A stretch of 64,000 bases of DNA from Mytilus californianus (lineage: Eukaryota; Mollusca; Bivalvia; Mytilida; Mytilidae): contig NW_026262668.1 in assembly GCF_021869535.1 (NCBI RefSeq), forward strand, positions 69,647,558-69,711,557, given 5' to 3'. A program made the translations under genes and the position numbers. Positions 9,501 to 21,763 of the stretch are shown here, one piece after another. The notes beneath the pieces are model-generated. The model had not been told where the DNA came from and did no database searches. It worked only from the letters and a program-made list of their open reading frames with translations. The first letter of the stretch is position 1. Every line of letters begins with the position of its first letter.

Positions 9501-12157
9501 ATATATGACATATAAACAGCTAGAGAAAACAAGACCTCATTAGGTAAAAATTTAGTTGTGGTGTGAGCTTTACTAAATGACGTTTAAGATTAATATTTTT
9601 TTAGTCTGATATTTTCAAATTCTTGTTGTGTAGGAGTAAAGAAGTTTGAATTAATTTTCCCTGTCTAAAATAGAATACGAATGTAGTTATACAAGCAAAA
9701 AGGAAATTGGTTCTGAAATATAGTTTATTAGATTGCAGTTTCAATGTCTAAGTTTACAGAGTTGAATGTCAAATATGTCACCGAAGTAACTGTCATGTTA
9801 CACGTATTACAATTAATTTAATACTTAATTGAGTTTGGTGACAAGGAAAACAGTTTGATAACATATATTTCTTTTCTTGCGATCGTGTTTTGTCATCGTT
9901 TATCAGTTAATTTAACAACTCTTGAGCCAAAACAGTCACTGTTTGTAATTTTTAGAAATCACGAATATAATTAATTTCAGAGTTATTATAGAAATCTTAT
10001 TCGGAAAGAATAAAAAAATCTCTAGCTATTAGTTTTCCATTTAAAGTGCATCAAATACTTCATATTAGATAGCTATTCTTGAAGACAATTTGATTAACGG
10101 CAATAATTCTGAAATTATCAACCTGATTTAAAATTATGTGTCTTATTCTCGATCTCTTTATCATTCATATTATCTGTTTATTTATTCGTTTATTTATTTT
10201 AATCCATTGAGTTATGATTATATTATTGTCTGTTGTCTGATGTCATTTTGACTAATATTTCATTTTTCTTTTTTAAATCTGTTATGTCTTTCGAATTCGA
10301 AGTATTATTACGAATTTTAGTATGTATTAAAGTTTCATGAATTATTGAAAGTTCGACCACGTTTATCATGCATTTTACCCAAAAAAAACGAAATTAAAAC
10401 AATTATTAAGTAAAAGTAAAAATAGTCCTTCTCACTAATGGCTGAAAACGAAACTGTTGAAGAGAATGATGGACTGATGTAAATGATCATTCTATGAATT
10501 TAATTTACATACACTTACCCCTGGAATTTAAAATTAGATAGTCCTTATGTATACTTCTATATGTTCTATAAGAATCTGTTTGTACATTTGTGAATTTTTC
10601 AGAACCTTTTTAAGTTGTTTAATTACCGATAATGAAATTACTGTGACATATTGTTTCGATGTTTTTCATCATTCCATCACCAAATGTGTATAAAAACATA
10701 TGAAAAGCAATGCATTTCGATATTACCAAAACACAAGTACATTATTAATGTAAACTGTGAAAAGGCAACTGCTTCTTAATAATATCTTTCTAAGATGAAT
10801 TTACTGTAGTCGTGTTCGGTGTTCATTTTGTTCGTAGTGATTCTTAGTATGTTGAGGTGTTTCAAATTTTTGAATATTCAAAAAAGGTTTGGTACGAAAG
10901 TATTTGTCAGAATAAAACATCAATAACCAAGTAAATTAATTATCTGTAATCTTTCAAATCCTTATCATTTAATTAAGTTTTCCTTGTTACGAATTGTGTA
11001 CCCTTTTGTTGTTCCAATGCTTAACATATATAAAATTTATAGAAATCCAGTTTTTCCCCTTGTACTCTAAAATTGACATTTATAGATGACTTAATAGATA
11101 GGGGATTCCTGCATGTAGTGCTAGCAATTATTTCCCTTAAGCAATTTTTAAATAAAGATATTAATTAAAACAAGCACAAATATCGACCTATTCAAGCACA
11201 CTTTACAGTGTGTAAAATATTTTGTAAGATGCTATAACGAAAATCTCTTTTATAAAGTTTGTGGATTTTCTGTAAAAATCTTGGCTTGAATTGCAACAAA
11301 ATACCCAGTGTCTATTAAAGGCAATAAAACAGTAAATATCATTTCTGTGAGCGACATTTCTCTTCGGTATTTGAACTAAATGTCGCGTATTCAATATTTC
11401 GACTGTTTTGATATTATAGGACCTTGAAAATTTCGCTATACACAGGCCTACAGAAGGGTTCATCAACCTAAATATTTGACGGTCAATTTTGTTTCATAAG
11501 ATATAGAGCCAGTTGATGTTATAACCCGTTATGTTACTTTTTAGTCGATTATGTATGTTGTAAACTTTTTGAAGGCACATATAGAATCGTTAACTTGATA
11601 TAAGTTAATGGTAAAGAAAGAATATGGTGTATAATTCATGACACAAAATACTTTTACCAAAAACAAAGAAACTGCGCTTTCACTCGTTTTCTTTGTTTGC
11701 TAACGTTTGATTTTATTAGTTTTTATGGCCTTCCCGTTTTTGAATATACCTTGTCCATCTCAAATGTACAGTGAAGCCTTTCGTATTATTTCGATTATGA
11801 TATTTAAAAATTACACTACACTTGTATTTCCAAAAATCAATGACTAGACATTGATATTCTAATATATCAAATAGAACATGGTTACCTCACTCATGGATAC
11901 ATTTCTATTCACAAATTGATTCATTTATAAAATAAAAAGGATTGTAATGACTCAGAATCCCACACACAGTATCATTTTCATCAAACTGAGAATGTGACAT
12001 TCAAAAAATACTATGTTTTACACAATGTGTTTAATATAATGTTATATTGAATGTAATTTTTTCATATGAAAATATGGCCGCTAATTGAGGATTTTACCAC
12101 GCGTTTAGGTGAAATTTTCAAACATTATGAATGGCACAAAATAAGTTACAGTTTACA
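9501..12157. other. No gene recognised
   Basis: About 2.6 kb of AT-rich sequence. I found no convincing coding, no RNA gene and no block repeated elsewhere in the window. A small hairpin (GCGACATTT...AAATGTCGC, about 11,351-11,385) is the only local structure noted. Confidence 0.4.
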
Positions 12158-12312
12158 CAACCAAGAATTAACCCACGTTTTTTTGGTACATTTCTACCCT
12201 CGTACATATCAGTACTGTTCGGCAAGACTAAAAACTTGTAATGTTATACTTTCTATTAATTCAGTACTGTTTATTATTATACAAAAACGGTACAATTACT
12301 AATTCTATAAAT
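12158..12312 (+). repeat. Dispersed repeat, inverted partner at 25.7 kb
   Basis: Contains GGTACATTTCTACCCTCGTA, CATATCAGTACTGTT and TAATGTTATACTTTCTATTA. The reverse complement, with few differences, is at 25,652-25,816. It leads directly into the AGTACTG minisatellite, which the other copy lacks. Confidence 0.85.
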
Positions 12313-12535
12313 TCAGTCCTGATTTTTCAGTACTGTTTCAATACTGATTTCGTCAGAACTGTTTTAGTACTGATATTGTCAGTACTGTTTCAGTACTGAT
12401 TTTGTCAGTATTGTTTCAGTACTGATTTTGTCAGTACTGTTTCAGTACTTATTTCTTCAGTACTGTTTCATTAAGATACTGATTAAGTCAGTACTGTATC
12501 TGTACGGAATATTTCATTACTGTTTTAAGTATATT
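12210..12535 (+). repeat. AGTACTG minisatellite
   Basis: About ten degenerate units of roughly 26-28 bp built on CAGTACTGTTTCAGTACTGA plus TTTTGT. AGTACT is itself palindromic, so the array can form many small hairpins. The central units are the most regular and the edges decay. Confidence 0.88.
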
Positions 12536-14872
12536 CTTACTTTTTTTCTGTGCATGGATTAATGTGTTCATTTAAAAAAAAGATGTCTTTTGTTTAAGTA
12601 CGTAGCTGTGCACTTTAGTTTATGTATCTTACAATTGGTTACAATGTTTTCATTTGAATGCATACAGTGATGCCAATTTGAAAATAAAAAGAACTGAAAA
12701 ACTAATTAACTAGGTAATTACGTATTAATAGAAAAATTAAGGTATCGGTGGTTTTAGGTTGTTTTGTACATTTGGGTTGGGTTAATTGTTTTCTTTGACA
12801 CTTACCCCGTTTCCATCCTTTTCTATACTCTGACATGTTGATGATTTCGTTATGTTTTTTTTATTTCTCTGATTTTTTGTTCTGATTTTGTTTTGCTTTA
12901 GGTCCAGCTCTTCAACAGTTATTTTAGCTTTTTTCTTTTTAATATTTTGGCATTGTCAAATTTGCATCTCATTCTGGTGCGGTCAATTGATATGGTTTAT
13001 ATTTTTAGTAAGATCTCATTAATATAGGTTTTATATTTGACAATATCATATTACATGTATCTGTGTCTTGCTTGGGTCAAATCAAAACATATTTAACAAG
13101 ACTTGAACATTGGAACTGGGTATATTACTTTTAAGAAGATGGATTGATGGATGTTTTGTCATCCAGTGGCAAGTTAAGTGCATGATCAGAACGAGGACTT
13201 GATACTCAGATATAAATAATGACCCTATTTTGTACTAGACCAATATTACACTGAGCTGAATTTTTGACATGCTAGTTCACCACAAGGAGAGAATCTGCTA
13301 GAAGACATGTCATCCTAACTGGACAGGTACCTTCAGACTAAACAGTCTATGTTTTTCTCCTTAAAGTTTATGCTGTGTGCTGAGGGAATAATTATAATAC
13401 AACCACTTTTCCAGTCCTAATTCTGATAAATACATTTCCGTTTATATGCCCATTGTAAGATTTTTAATTGTTAAATAAATTTATTGACAGTCATTGGTAG
13501 ATTTCCTTTTTTTTTAGTATACATTAATCATGCTGCAATTTCATTCACTTGTAATTTGTGTATTGTGAATAGTATCTGCATTGAGGGTAACTTAGATATG
13601 AACACCTCTTGTAATCTGTTCTATTAACCTTATCTTCAAAGCATATTTAACTAGAAAATAAATGAAATTTTGTATTAGAATTAATAGGTATCCTGTTAAC
13701 GAGAAGTTGAATGGGTGAATTTTAAACTGCATTACTCAGTAAAGCATGTTCACATGAGGACTGATGACTTTCAGGAAACTCTTGATTTGTAATTCCTCAG
13801 AAAACTGTGATGGATTTGCATATTACAGACAGACATACAGAGGTTAAAAAAAAGTATAACGATCTAAAGACCGATTTCTAACAGACTGATTTTAAAATGT
13901 CTGAAGGATTTCATTTGGTACATATATTAACCTTTTTGATTTTATAACACAAAAAGACCTTCTCCTTTCATGAAAAATGACTTAATCACCTGACATTACA
14001 AGTTACATAAATTATTACAAGTTACATGGATTTGAGTTTCATTTTGAAAATATTTCAATACTAGTACTAAAAAACATGATTACTAATTTTACATTAATTT
14101 ATTCCTGACAATTGTGGTCAGGTGGCTATGTATGTATGTATGTACGTAGATCCCTCAATTAACTGAGCACCCCTCGAGAGCTGCGACTGTACAGTGGAAT
14201 CCGTGTAGTGACACTCCCTATCGGGATTAATGGAGGTGTGTCACTAATGTACATTTGTTGACCATTAAAATACATGCTTTGCTCATCAAAATTGATTTTT
14301 TTTTAACTGAATAAAACAAGATAAAGATCTCAAATGTTTAATTTTCTCTTTTTATCTACTGCAATTACTTCCATTGCAAGTACAATAAACAGTAATTTTA
14401 AGAATGAACAGCATGAAATAGTAACAAAATGTAAAATTTCTCTCTCAATTTGATGTTTTTAATCACTGTTTCAATATTCTGCTTCAGTGTTATTTTGCAC
14501 TGCTCTTCCAATGCATGTGATATCATATATCTTCGCCAACTTGTTTCTGAAAAGAAAAAAGTGGATTATAACACTGTTAGATTTCAATGTTATCATTTTT
14601 GTTAAAGTCCAATAATAAGGTCAACTATAGGTCAACCATAACATAATGTGTATAGTGTACATGCATTGCTAAAGGTGGTATTACGTAAATAAAGGTTCAT
14701 ATTATCATGGAGAAAAATGAAAAAAGAATGGAATAATGTATGGGTTACCTACTTGAAAACTGATCTAATACGATTTGTAGAAAAAATTTAGCGCCCTAAG
14801 TCTGGGTTGGCAAATTTCCATGTTTTCAATATAGGCTGCACTCTGACATTCTTAAATTGTTTTGATATAAAT
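12536..14872. other. No gene recognised; GTAT microsatellite
   Basis: AT-rich. A short (GTAT)n run is at about 14,126-14,146. A CATCCAGTGGCAAG string near 13,160 resembles a motif at 16,227 and 23,105 (inverted) and may be a fragment of a dispersed repeat. No coding signal was seen. Confidence 0.4.
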
Positions 14873-15057
14873 TAGGCCGTTAATTTTTCTTAATTGAATT
14901 GTTTCATATTTTTCATGTCTTGGTCTTTTGTAGCCGACTATACGGTATGGGTTTTCTCATTGTTGAACGCTGCACAGTTGCCTATGATTGTTAACATCCA
15001 CTTCATCTGAAATTTGGTAGGTAGTTGTCTCATTGGCAATCATACAACATTTCATTA
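14873..15057 (-). repeat. ATAAGAAGATGTGG family, fragment
   Basis: The order GGCCGTTAATTTTT, GCCGACTATACGGTATGGG, TTCTCATTGTTGAA, GTTGTCTCATTGGCAATCAT is the minus-strand form of the family at 18,385-18,667. It is diverged and 3'-truncated. Confidence 0.8.
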
Positions 15058-15959
15058 TTTTATACAGCAGTTTAAAATTTTTAAAAAAAGTATTCTTGTG
15101 GAATTTTTCATTATTTGTTACAGTGGCAATTCTGATTAAATTATCATTTCAATCTGTAATCCAGTTTCAGAGAAGGAGATCTTTGTTTAGATTTCCTTTA
15201 GGTTCATATGTTAAACTATGTCCTGATGTGACACTCATCTTTGGATCGGCACCAAAACAAAACATAATTTGATTATTCGAGCACAATATCAATGCAATCT
15301 GTCAAACGGTTAACTGAGAGGTTGTGTGTACGGATATGTACTTCCCATAGGGAAATAAAATAATACGGACAAACTGAAAATACTTCCTAAAAAAATCCTA
15401 ATTGAGTGTAAAGCTATATACCTTTCGAATTATTTCCAAAATGTTCTACTGTCATCTTTCTTACCAGTTCTATCTCGATCTCATATATTATCTGTACATT
15501 ACAGTTTTTAGTTGTTGATCTATATATGCCTTTATTTTCCTCTTAGACTTATTCTTTTTGTTCTGGTGGGATCCATTTTTGGAAAGCTATAACAATAGAT
15601 ACTGCATCAAATATTTTGCATCAATTTGTAAAAAAGTTGTTATTCCCAACATGCTTTTTATGGTATTATTTATGGACCTAACACTTTATAAATTGTCATT
15701 TGAAAAAGTACATCATGAGAGAAAGATTGTATCGAAGTGTTACAAAGTTCTGTCAAGTGGTTCATGAGCAATTGATGACACATAGTGATATGTGGGACAT
15801 AAGGACAAAAGGACAGACTCCCCCATCATTAAATACATGTACCATACCCTTTAGCAGGTGGATTAAGTCGCCACATACACGAACAGGAATAAAAGTGCCT
15901 GTCCTAATTCAGGAATCTTTGGGAAATAGTGGTCAATTGAAATTTTATAACACATTTCT
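15058..15959. other. No gene recognised
   Basis: AT-rich, with open frames of 69-87 codons (for example 15,700-15,963) that match no family I know. They are judged chance frames. Confidence 0.4.
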
Positions 15960-16160
15960 ATAACAAGAGTGTCCACGCTGAAATGTCGTGCCTGCTTTAC
16001 TGACCATGAACTATTTCTTTTGAAAGTTTAATGCATAAAAGTACCACAGAAACTTGACATGTTCAATGATCCATGACAATGAAATTAGGGTCTGTCAAAT
16101 TATGCCAGACAGACATGTACACCTTATTCTATAATCATAGATAGGACAGTCCATACATCA
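15960..16160 (+). repeat. Possible fragment of a dispersed repeat
   Basis: AATGATCCATGACAATGAAA followed by GCCAGACAGACATGTACACC resembles a repeat I recall from molluscan DNA. There is no second copy in this window, so support is limited. Confidence 0.35.
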
Positions 16161-16244
16161 CGATAGTGACCAGTTTTTCAATAACTATTATATAATTAAA
16201 TTGTTTTGAACATGCATGTAATATTTGCCACTGGACATTAAATA

Positions 16245-16620
16245 GATATAAGAAGATGTGGTATGAGTGCCAATGAGACAACTCTCCATCCAAGTCAAAA
16301 TTTATAAAAGTAAACCATTATAGGTCACAGTACGGTCTTCAACACGAAGCCTTGGCTCACACCGAACAGTAAGCTATAAAGGGCCACCAAAAATTACTAA
16401 TGTAAAACCATTCAAACGGGAAAACCAACGGTCTAATCTATATAAAAAACGAGAAACGAGAAACACTTATGAACCACATCAACAAACGACAACTACTGAA
16501 CATCAGATTCCTGACTTAGGACAGGTGCAAACAAATGCAGCGGGTTTAAACGTTTTAATGGTACCAAACCTTCACCATTTTTCTGAAACAATAGTGTAAC
16601 ATCACAACATAAAAAGACAC
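16245..16620 (+). repeat. ATAAGAAGATGTGG family, long copy
   Basis: Begins ATATAAGAAGATGTGGTATG and continues through GAGTGCCAATGAGACAAC, GGTCACAGTACGGTCTTCAA, CTCACACCGAACAG and CAACAAACGACAACTACTGA. Other plus copies are at 22,137, 36,961, 56,476 and 61,771, and minus copies at 14,873, 18,385, 27,799, 38,215 and 51,000. I saw no coding capacity. This family is my strongest pointer to a mussel genome. Confidence 0.9.
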
Positions 16621-16724
16621 ACTATAAAATATCAACTGAAATAGCTTAACTCAATCAAAGGACATATTAACACCATTGAACATACACTGAACAAATAAAT
16701 TTGACCTATGACACAATGTAAATA

Positions 16725-17154
16725 CAAAATAAATAAACTAAGGGAAGAATAATAAAAGTAACATGTTATATCGGTAAGAAATGTTAAACAATTAAAGAAA
16801 AACAATATGCTCGAACAAAAATACCATCCATTTGCAATAACTTTAAACACAGGTAAATGAAAATAATTTTGTTGTTAGGTATACGTGTACAGTACCAATA
16901 GAGAACGGAAATATTTTTACAAAATATATAATTTTGATACAAAATAAAAAAACTAAGGGAAGAATAATAAAAGTAACATGTTATATCGGTAAGAAATGTT
17001 AAACAATTAAAGAAAAACAATATGCTCGAACAAAAATACCATCCATTTGCAATAACTTTAAACACAGGTAAATGAAAATAATTTTGTTGTTAGGTATATG
17101 TGTACAGTACTAATAGAGAAAGGAAATATTTTTACAAAATAAATAATTTTGATG
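16725..17154 (+). repeat. 215-bp tandem duplication, two copies
   Basis: CTAAGGGAAGAATAATAAAA occurs at 16,738 and 16,953. The sequence between is repeated nearly exactly, including AACAATATGCTCGAACAAAA and TTTGTTGTTAGGTATA. The few differences show a recent duplication. Overlapping frames on the minus strand are a by-product. Confidence 0.92.
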
Positions 17155-17677
17155 TTCATAGTACGAAGTGAAAATTTATAGTTATACCAAACACTTATCA
17201 AAGCTGGTATATAGACCAGATATAACCCTGAATAACATTAAATAACAAAAAAGCAATACAATTAGTATTAACAGGTCAAATAAACAAGAAAGTACGATTT
17301 GAGAGTACTCGCAGTTACTGACAGCTAGTTAAAAGCCAAAACAATTAATAATAAAAAATCATGCATCAGAGACTAAAATCAACTAAAACACATCCCAGGG
17401 ATTTAGTATTTTAACGTCATGGACAGTCAAAGAAGACATGACTAGTGCAATGCCAAAAATAAATGTATCGACAGACAGTAGGATAGTTAGGAGTTTAACC
17501 TCTTTATAGATCTAAACGAACGTGGGTGTGTACGTTTCAAATACATGTATAGTAAGTACTTTATGAATATGTTATTATTTTTGAGGACTCTCACTGACTC
17601 AGTAGGATTATTTTTAAGTAATGGGATTATCCTCTTGAAAAAAAGATTATTTATACGAAATATTGTTCAATAATTAT
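17155..17677. other. No gene recognised
   Basis: AT-rich sequence without a feature I can support. Confidence 0.4.
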
Positions 17678-17805
17678 GTGTCGGATTATTAGGGTGGCGG
17701 CTCATTGGGTCGTCGGACTTTTGGGGTGTCGGACTAATGGGGAGTCGGGCTATTGGGGTGTCGGACCAATGTGGTGTCGGACTAATGGGGCGTCGGAATA
17801 ACGGT
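17678..17805 (+). repeat. 16-bp minisatellite, eight units
   Basis: Eight contiguous 16-bp units of consensus GTGTCGGACTAATGGG run without indels from 17,678 to 17,805. Units 4 and 7 are identical to the consensus and the rest differ by one to six bases. It is GC-rich against an AT-rich background. The minus strand reads through as a low-complexity Ser/Pro-rich frame, which I do not regard as a gene. Confidence 0.93.
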
Positions 17806-18384
17806 GCTGCCCCACATAGCTCTATGGAGCTTTGAACCGACATAAATTCAATCATTGACCGATAAAAAAATATATATATCTACAGTGTATGTACATGATC
17901 TCTTCATAAAAATTTCACTAGCAGTTTCCCTTGTAGTAAGAAAAACAGGACAAGACCGGTTCAAACAGAAAGATTTAGAAAGCAAAGAAAACTGTGCACC
18001 TTATAAAAGGGTCTGGATGGGGTTTCTTCATTTCTGTACTCTTTAATATTTTATACCATTTTCACTATTTATTATAAATTTTGCCTGTTATTCTCTTTTC
18101 TTTATATTTAAGCACCTCATTATTCTCTATTCTTCATTGCTACTTTCTACTTCATAAAGACAACAATGGGACTATATGAAAGCCTACCATTCTAAAGTTG
18201 CATTAAATCCGTGAAAAAAAAAGACATTGGAAAATTGTCTGTTTTCTGTTTCTTGGTCGTTTCTCACTTGCCGTTGGAGGAAAAATTTATGTCTCTTTAG
18301 TTTGTATCTTATTATAAAAGAATATAGGTGAAAAATATAATCCCGCTAACATGTTTAACACCGTCACATTCTGTATGTTTGTGA
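17806..18384. other. No gene recognised
   Basis: AT-rich, with nothing I can support. Confidence 0.4.
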
Positions 18385-18667
18385 CTGTCCCAAGTCAGGA
18401 GCCTGTAATTCAGTGGTTGTCGTTTGTTGGTGTGTTACATATTTGTTTTTCGTTCATTTTTTTGTACATGAATAAGGCTGTTAGTTTTTTCGTTTGAATT
18501 GTTTTTCATTTGTCATTTCGGGGCATTTTATAGCTGACTATGCGGTATGGGCTTTTCTCATTGTTGATGACCGTACGGTGACCTATAGTTGTTAATTTCT
18601 GTGTCATTTGGTCTCTTGTGTAGATCTAGAGTTGTTTCATTGACAATCATACCACATCTTCTTTTTT
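18385..18667 (-). repeat. ATAAGAAGATGTGG family, near-complete minus copy
   Basis: On the minus strand it starts AAGAAGATGTGGTATGATTG and runs through GTCACCGTACGGTCATCAAC, GCCCATACCGCATAGTCAGC and GACAACCACTGAATTACAGG. It is one of the longer copies of the family in this window. Confidence 0.88.
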
Positions 18668-18974
18668 ATAAACAAATATATGCAAGTCTAACGTTCTGTT
18701 ACCCCTTATGGAACCCTGTTTGAACTAAATTCCAAAGGAAAGACATTTTTTGACATAATTATTTCTTTATCTTACACATAAATGTCAACACGCATGTGAA
18801 CCAAATGTACACACATTTATTGTTTGTTTGAAAAAGCAGTTTTGGTGAATACAGTTGTGAATTTGACTGCATACGTCTGACGTTAACAGAATCAAAAAGG
18901 TAGACTCTAAGGTAATTTTATACTGTATGTGCTAAACCGTTATATAATCCAGATGACACCGAGGAAAAAATCAT
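18668..18974. other. No gene recognised
   Basis: AT-rich, with nothing I can support. Confidence 0.4.
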
Positions 18975-19632
18975 TCATTGACATAGTCCAAATAATTATG
19001 ACGTCTTGAAAGGCTATTATATTTTTTTCTTTGACGCCTTACATCGACGTCATAACGCCGAACTCATATTTTCAGTTGGACTTTGAGAGGGAATTTACTG
19101 CTTTATTAAAACGTTTAGCTGATTTCTCCTTAAGATTTTCCTTCATTTTAGGAGTAAAAAATATATTTTTGAACCAAACTCGGTAAAATTGGACGGACCT
19201 GAATTTCCGGAATATATAAAACTAAGGTTCCGGAAATTCGGGTCTGTCAAATTTTACCGAGTTTGGTGCAAAAATTTATTTTATACTCTCCTAAAAAGAA
19301 ATCAGATAAACGTTTTAAAAAAAGCAGTAGACAATCGTCCGCCTCGAATGGAATTGTAACTTATTTTATTATTACTGTAGGGATTTATTGGAAATATTTT
19401 GCACAAACAAACACATAAAAGGTAAGAAATTTGATATATGCAAATATTTTTAGCCTTCAATGAAAATTTTATGGCTAAATTGGGTTTCAAAGTTGAGAGC
19501 AAAATATGCTCTCAAAGTCCAACCGAAAATGGTGGCTTCAGCATTATGACGTCGATGAAAGGCGTCAAAGAAAAAAATATAATAGCCTTTCAAGACGTCA
19601 AAATTATTTGGACTATCATTGACATTGTCAAT
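18975..19632. mobile_element. Hairpin (foldback) element, about 0.66 kb
   Basis: The left arm (AGTCCAAATAATTATGACGT ... GTTGGACTTTGAGAG, 18,980-19,090) is mirrored by CTCTCAAAGTCCAACC ... AATTATTTGGACT at about 19,511-19,617. Inside it a tighter palindrome (CCAAACTCGGTAAAATT against AATTTTACCGAGTTTGG) centres near 19,215. The right arm is longer because about 180 bp around 19,335-19,510 have no left counterpart. That stretch is a likely secondary insertion. No transposase is present. Confidence 0.85.
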
Positions 19633-19865
19633 ATTCTATTCTTTTCGTTTTTATTGAATGTATTTTTCTTAATAATTACATGCATGAAGTGTATGTTTAA
19701 GTTCCGAAAAATAATTATTGACTTATCACTAAAAAAAAGTGCATTGAAATAGGCCTAGTTTTTTGTCAAAATAGAAGACAAAATATAAGAAATTATATCA
19801 GGATGTTCACAAAATAAAACGAGTAAAAGTATGATTTCTTAAAGTTTGTAAAACTTACATGAACA

Positions 19866-20226
19866 ATACACCTAATCGCTATTTATTCCATTCCGGATAA
19901 GTTCTAAAATTACACAACTTTTTCATCCAGTTGAAGCTATCTGGGTCCCTGTTTAAACAATGCACCATGCATGATACTTTTTAATGAGATCTGTTTAAAA
20001 CATCGTTAATACTTCAAACAAAATTTTTTTTTACTATAGTTTGAGTTTCGAAAAAGTGGATCATAATCTATCAAAGTTTCGTATTGATCGCTTTCTAAAT
20101 TGTTCCCTCCCTCAGCTCGTTACTGATGACCTTTGTTGTTTACCTGTTCAAGGCCTGTTGACCCAAACAGGAAGTTGTCTAAATGACTGTTTTTTCCGGA
20201 TTGGACTAAATAGCGATAAGGTGTAT
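19866..20226. mobile_element. Small TIR element, ATACACCTTATCGCTATT ends, copy A
   Basis: The ends are ATACACCTAATCGCTATTTA on the left and AAATAGCGATAAGGTGTAT on the right. The same termini bound the shorter element at 20,670-20,842, whose interior is different. This is the usual picture of a MITE family sharing only its ends. Target duplication unclear. Confidence 0.78.
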
Positions 20227-20626
20227 AGCAATCCGTAGAGGATTCGAAAAGGACCTTCCATCTCTGACGTCGTGGAAATCGTCTGTTTCTATAACTTTAA
20301 GACTTTTTGCGAGTGGCTGGTAGAACAATATTTTCTCTGCTGAAGTCTCAAAATCTTGCCGTTGATGTTATTATCGTAATCACAAAAGCGCGTCAATGTT
20401 GAACATACAATTGCCTTTTGTAAAACGTTTATGTGATTGGATTTAAGACATGACGTCATTCATTGTTTACAAACGTTATTTTTGCACTCGCACTGACATT
20501 TCAACAGTTCAACAGTTCAAACTTCTTCTGGACAAAAGGTATGGTATATTAAATATTTTAAAACTGAAAAAATTGTTGCATGGCTAATTTAAAACACATA
20601 TCCTAAGTAGGAGAATACGCGTTACA
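20227..20626. other. No gene recognised
   Basis: No coding or repeat signal that I can support, apart from a duplicated CAACAGTTCAACAGTTCAA near 20,505. Confidence 0.4.
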
Positions 20627-20945
20627 CAGTGGCGGATCCAGGGGGGTCCGGGGGTTGGGAGATCAATGAATACACCTTATCGCTATTTGTCCGCCATTAC
20701 TGGACATCACACAGGTTCCCGTAAAATTTTGACGTCATAATACAAAATATCTGACGCCACAATGGAAAAGTGATTGTTGTATGACGTCAAAAGTTCAAAC
20801 GGGACAGATTCTCGGATCAGCAGGGAATAGCGATAAGGTGTATTTGAAAGGGGACATATAGTTGGACCCCACCCGCACCCCCCGACCCTAACCTTTTATC
20901 CAGTGTTGGGAATCCTCTTTTAAAAAATGGCTGGATCCGCCCCTG
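20627..20945. mobile_element. CAGTGGCGGATCC TIR element with visible target duplication
   Basis: The ends CAGTGGCGGATCCAGGGGGG and GCTGGATCCGCCCCTG are inverted repeats, flanked by direct GTTACA at 20,621-20,626 and 20,946-20,951. A second element (20,670-20,842) sits inside. Relatives are at 21,150-21,288 and 31,745-31,912. The duplication as I read it is 6 bp. If a mismatch is hidden it could be 8 bp, as in hAT elements. Confidence 0.85.
20670..20842. mobile_element. Small TIR element copy B, nested in the CAGTGGCGGATCC element
   Basis: The termini ATACACCTTATCGCTATT and AATAGCGATAAGGTGTAT match those of 19,866-20,226. The interior holds two TGACGTCA-like sites (TTTTGACGTCATAA and TATGACGTCAAAAG) arranged as a further inverted pair. 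Its position inside another element gives a relative age: the host element landed first. Confidence 0.82.
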
Positions 20946-21149
20946 GTTACAGAACTTTCTGTAAATGCCAAAATTATTGCCATGGCATTGGTAAAATATT
21001 AATGGAGACGCTAAATCGTGGGTTGTTTTGAATATTCATATTATTACTACTTGACCAAACGTTATGAAATGATATCAATCAATACTTGATATTTGAGAAT
21101 GATCAACCTGAATGTTTCTGAACATATGATTGGGAAAAGGGGGTGGGCA

Positions 21150-21288
21150 TCGGCGGATCCAGGGGGAGTGGTCCGAGGGAGTTGAAACCCCCTTTTTTTG
21201 GCGGTTAATGCATTTGAAAAGGAAAATAAATTTGGGAACCCTATCTCCTGATTTGGATCCCCTTTTTAAAAATGGCTGGATCCGATCG
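21150..21288. mobile_element. CGGCGGATCC TIR element, second copy
   Basis: CGGCGGATCCAGGGGGAGTG on the left and AAATGGCTGGATCCG on the right, with CCCCCTTTTTTTGGC inside. The outermost bases differ from the other copies. An 86-codon open frame across it is incidental. Confidence 0.75.
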
Positions 21289-21763
21289 ATACATGCTCAT
21301 TTCCTCAAATCCTGTGTTTTTGTCACACAGTATTTTTCCCACTTCCCACTTCTTTCTCTTCTGCCCCGATCCCACTTGTTCCTATTTTGACCGGGTTTTT
21401 TTTAACGATGCTTCATTTATTTGTGAAACATTTTGATATTAGTCCACCATTGTCTCAGGTGCCAACAACCTTATATATATCATCCCGCCACATTGACTGC
21501 TGTCTGTAATTAGGTGGTTGCTGTTTGTTGCTGTATATAATATTTTTTTTATATACATATTTTGTTTATTATTTTTCTCATTTGAAATGTTTTACAATAA
21601 TATTTTAGTTACTTTTGGATTTTTTAGCTTACCATGCGATCTGGGTTATGCGATATATGGGTTTGCTCATTGTGGTAAAAACTATCCCACAGTCTTCTTA
21701 TTTTTAAATTGTAAAGATGGATGTCTGAGACATATTTTAATTTCTCATTTTGTTTTGGTACTG

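Noticed and set aside
15700..15963. 87-codon plus-strand frame as a host exon
   Set aside because: Composition is ordinary, no domain is recognised and no convincing splice sites frame it. Left as unexplained sequence.
16632..17065. Two overlapping minus-strand frames sharing about 40 residues
   Set aside because: Created by the 215-bp tandem duplication. No similarity to a known protein.
17667..17855. 62-codon Ser/Pro-rich frame on the minus strand
   Set aside because: It is the translation of the 16-bp minisatellite. A period of 16 is not a multiple of three, so no protein repeat is maintained.
19438..19752. 104-codon frame on the plus strand
   Set aside because: Overlaps the right arm of a hairpin element. 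The mirrored left arm has no equivalent frame.
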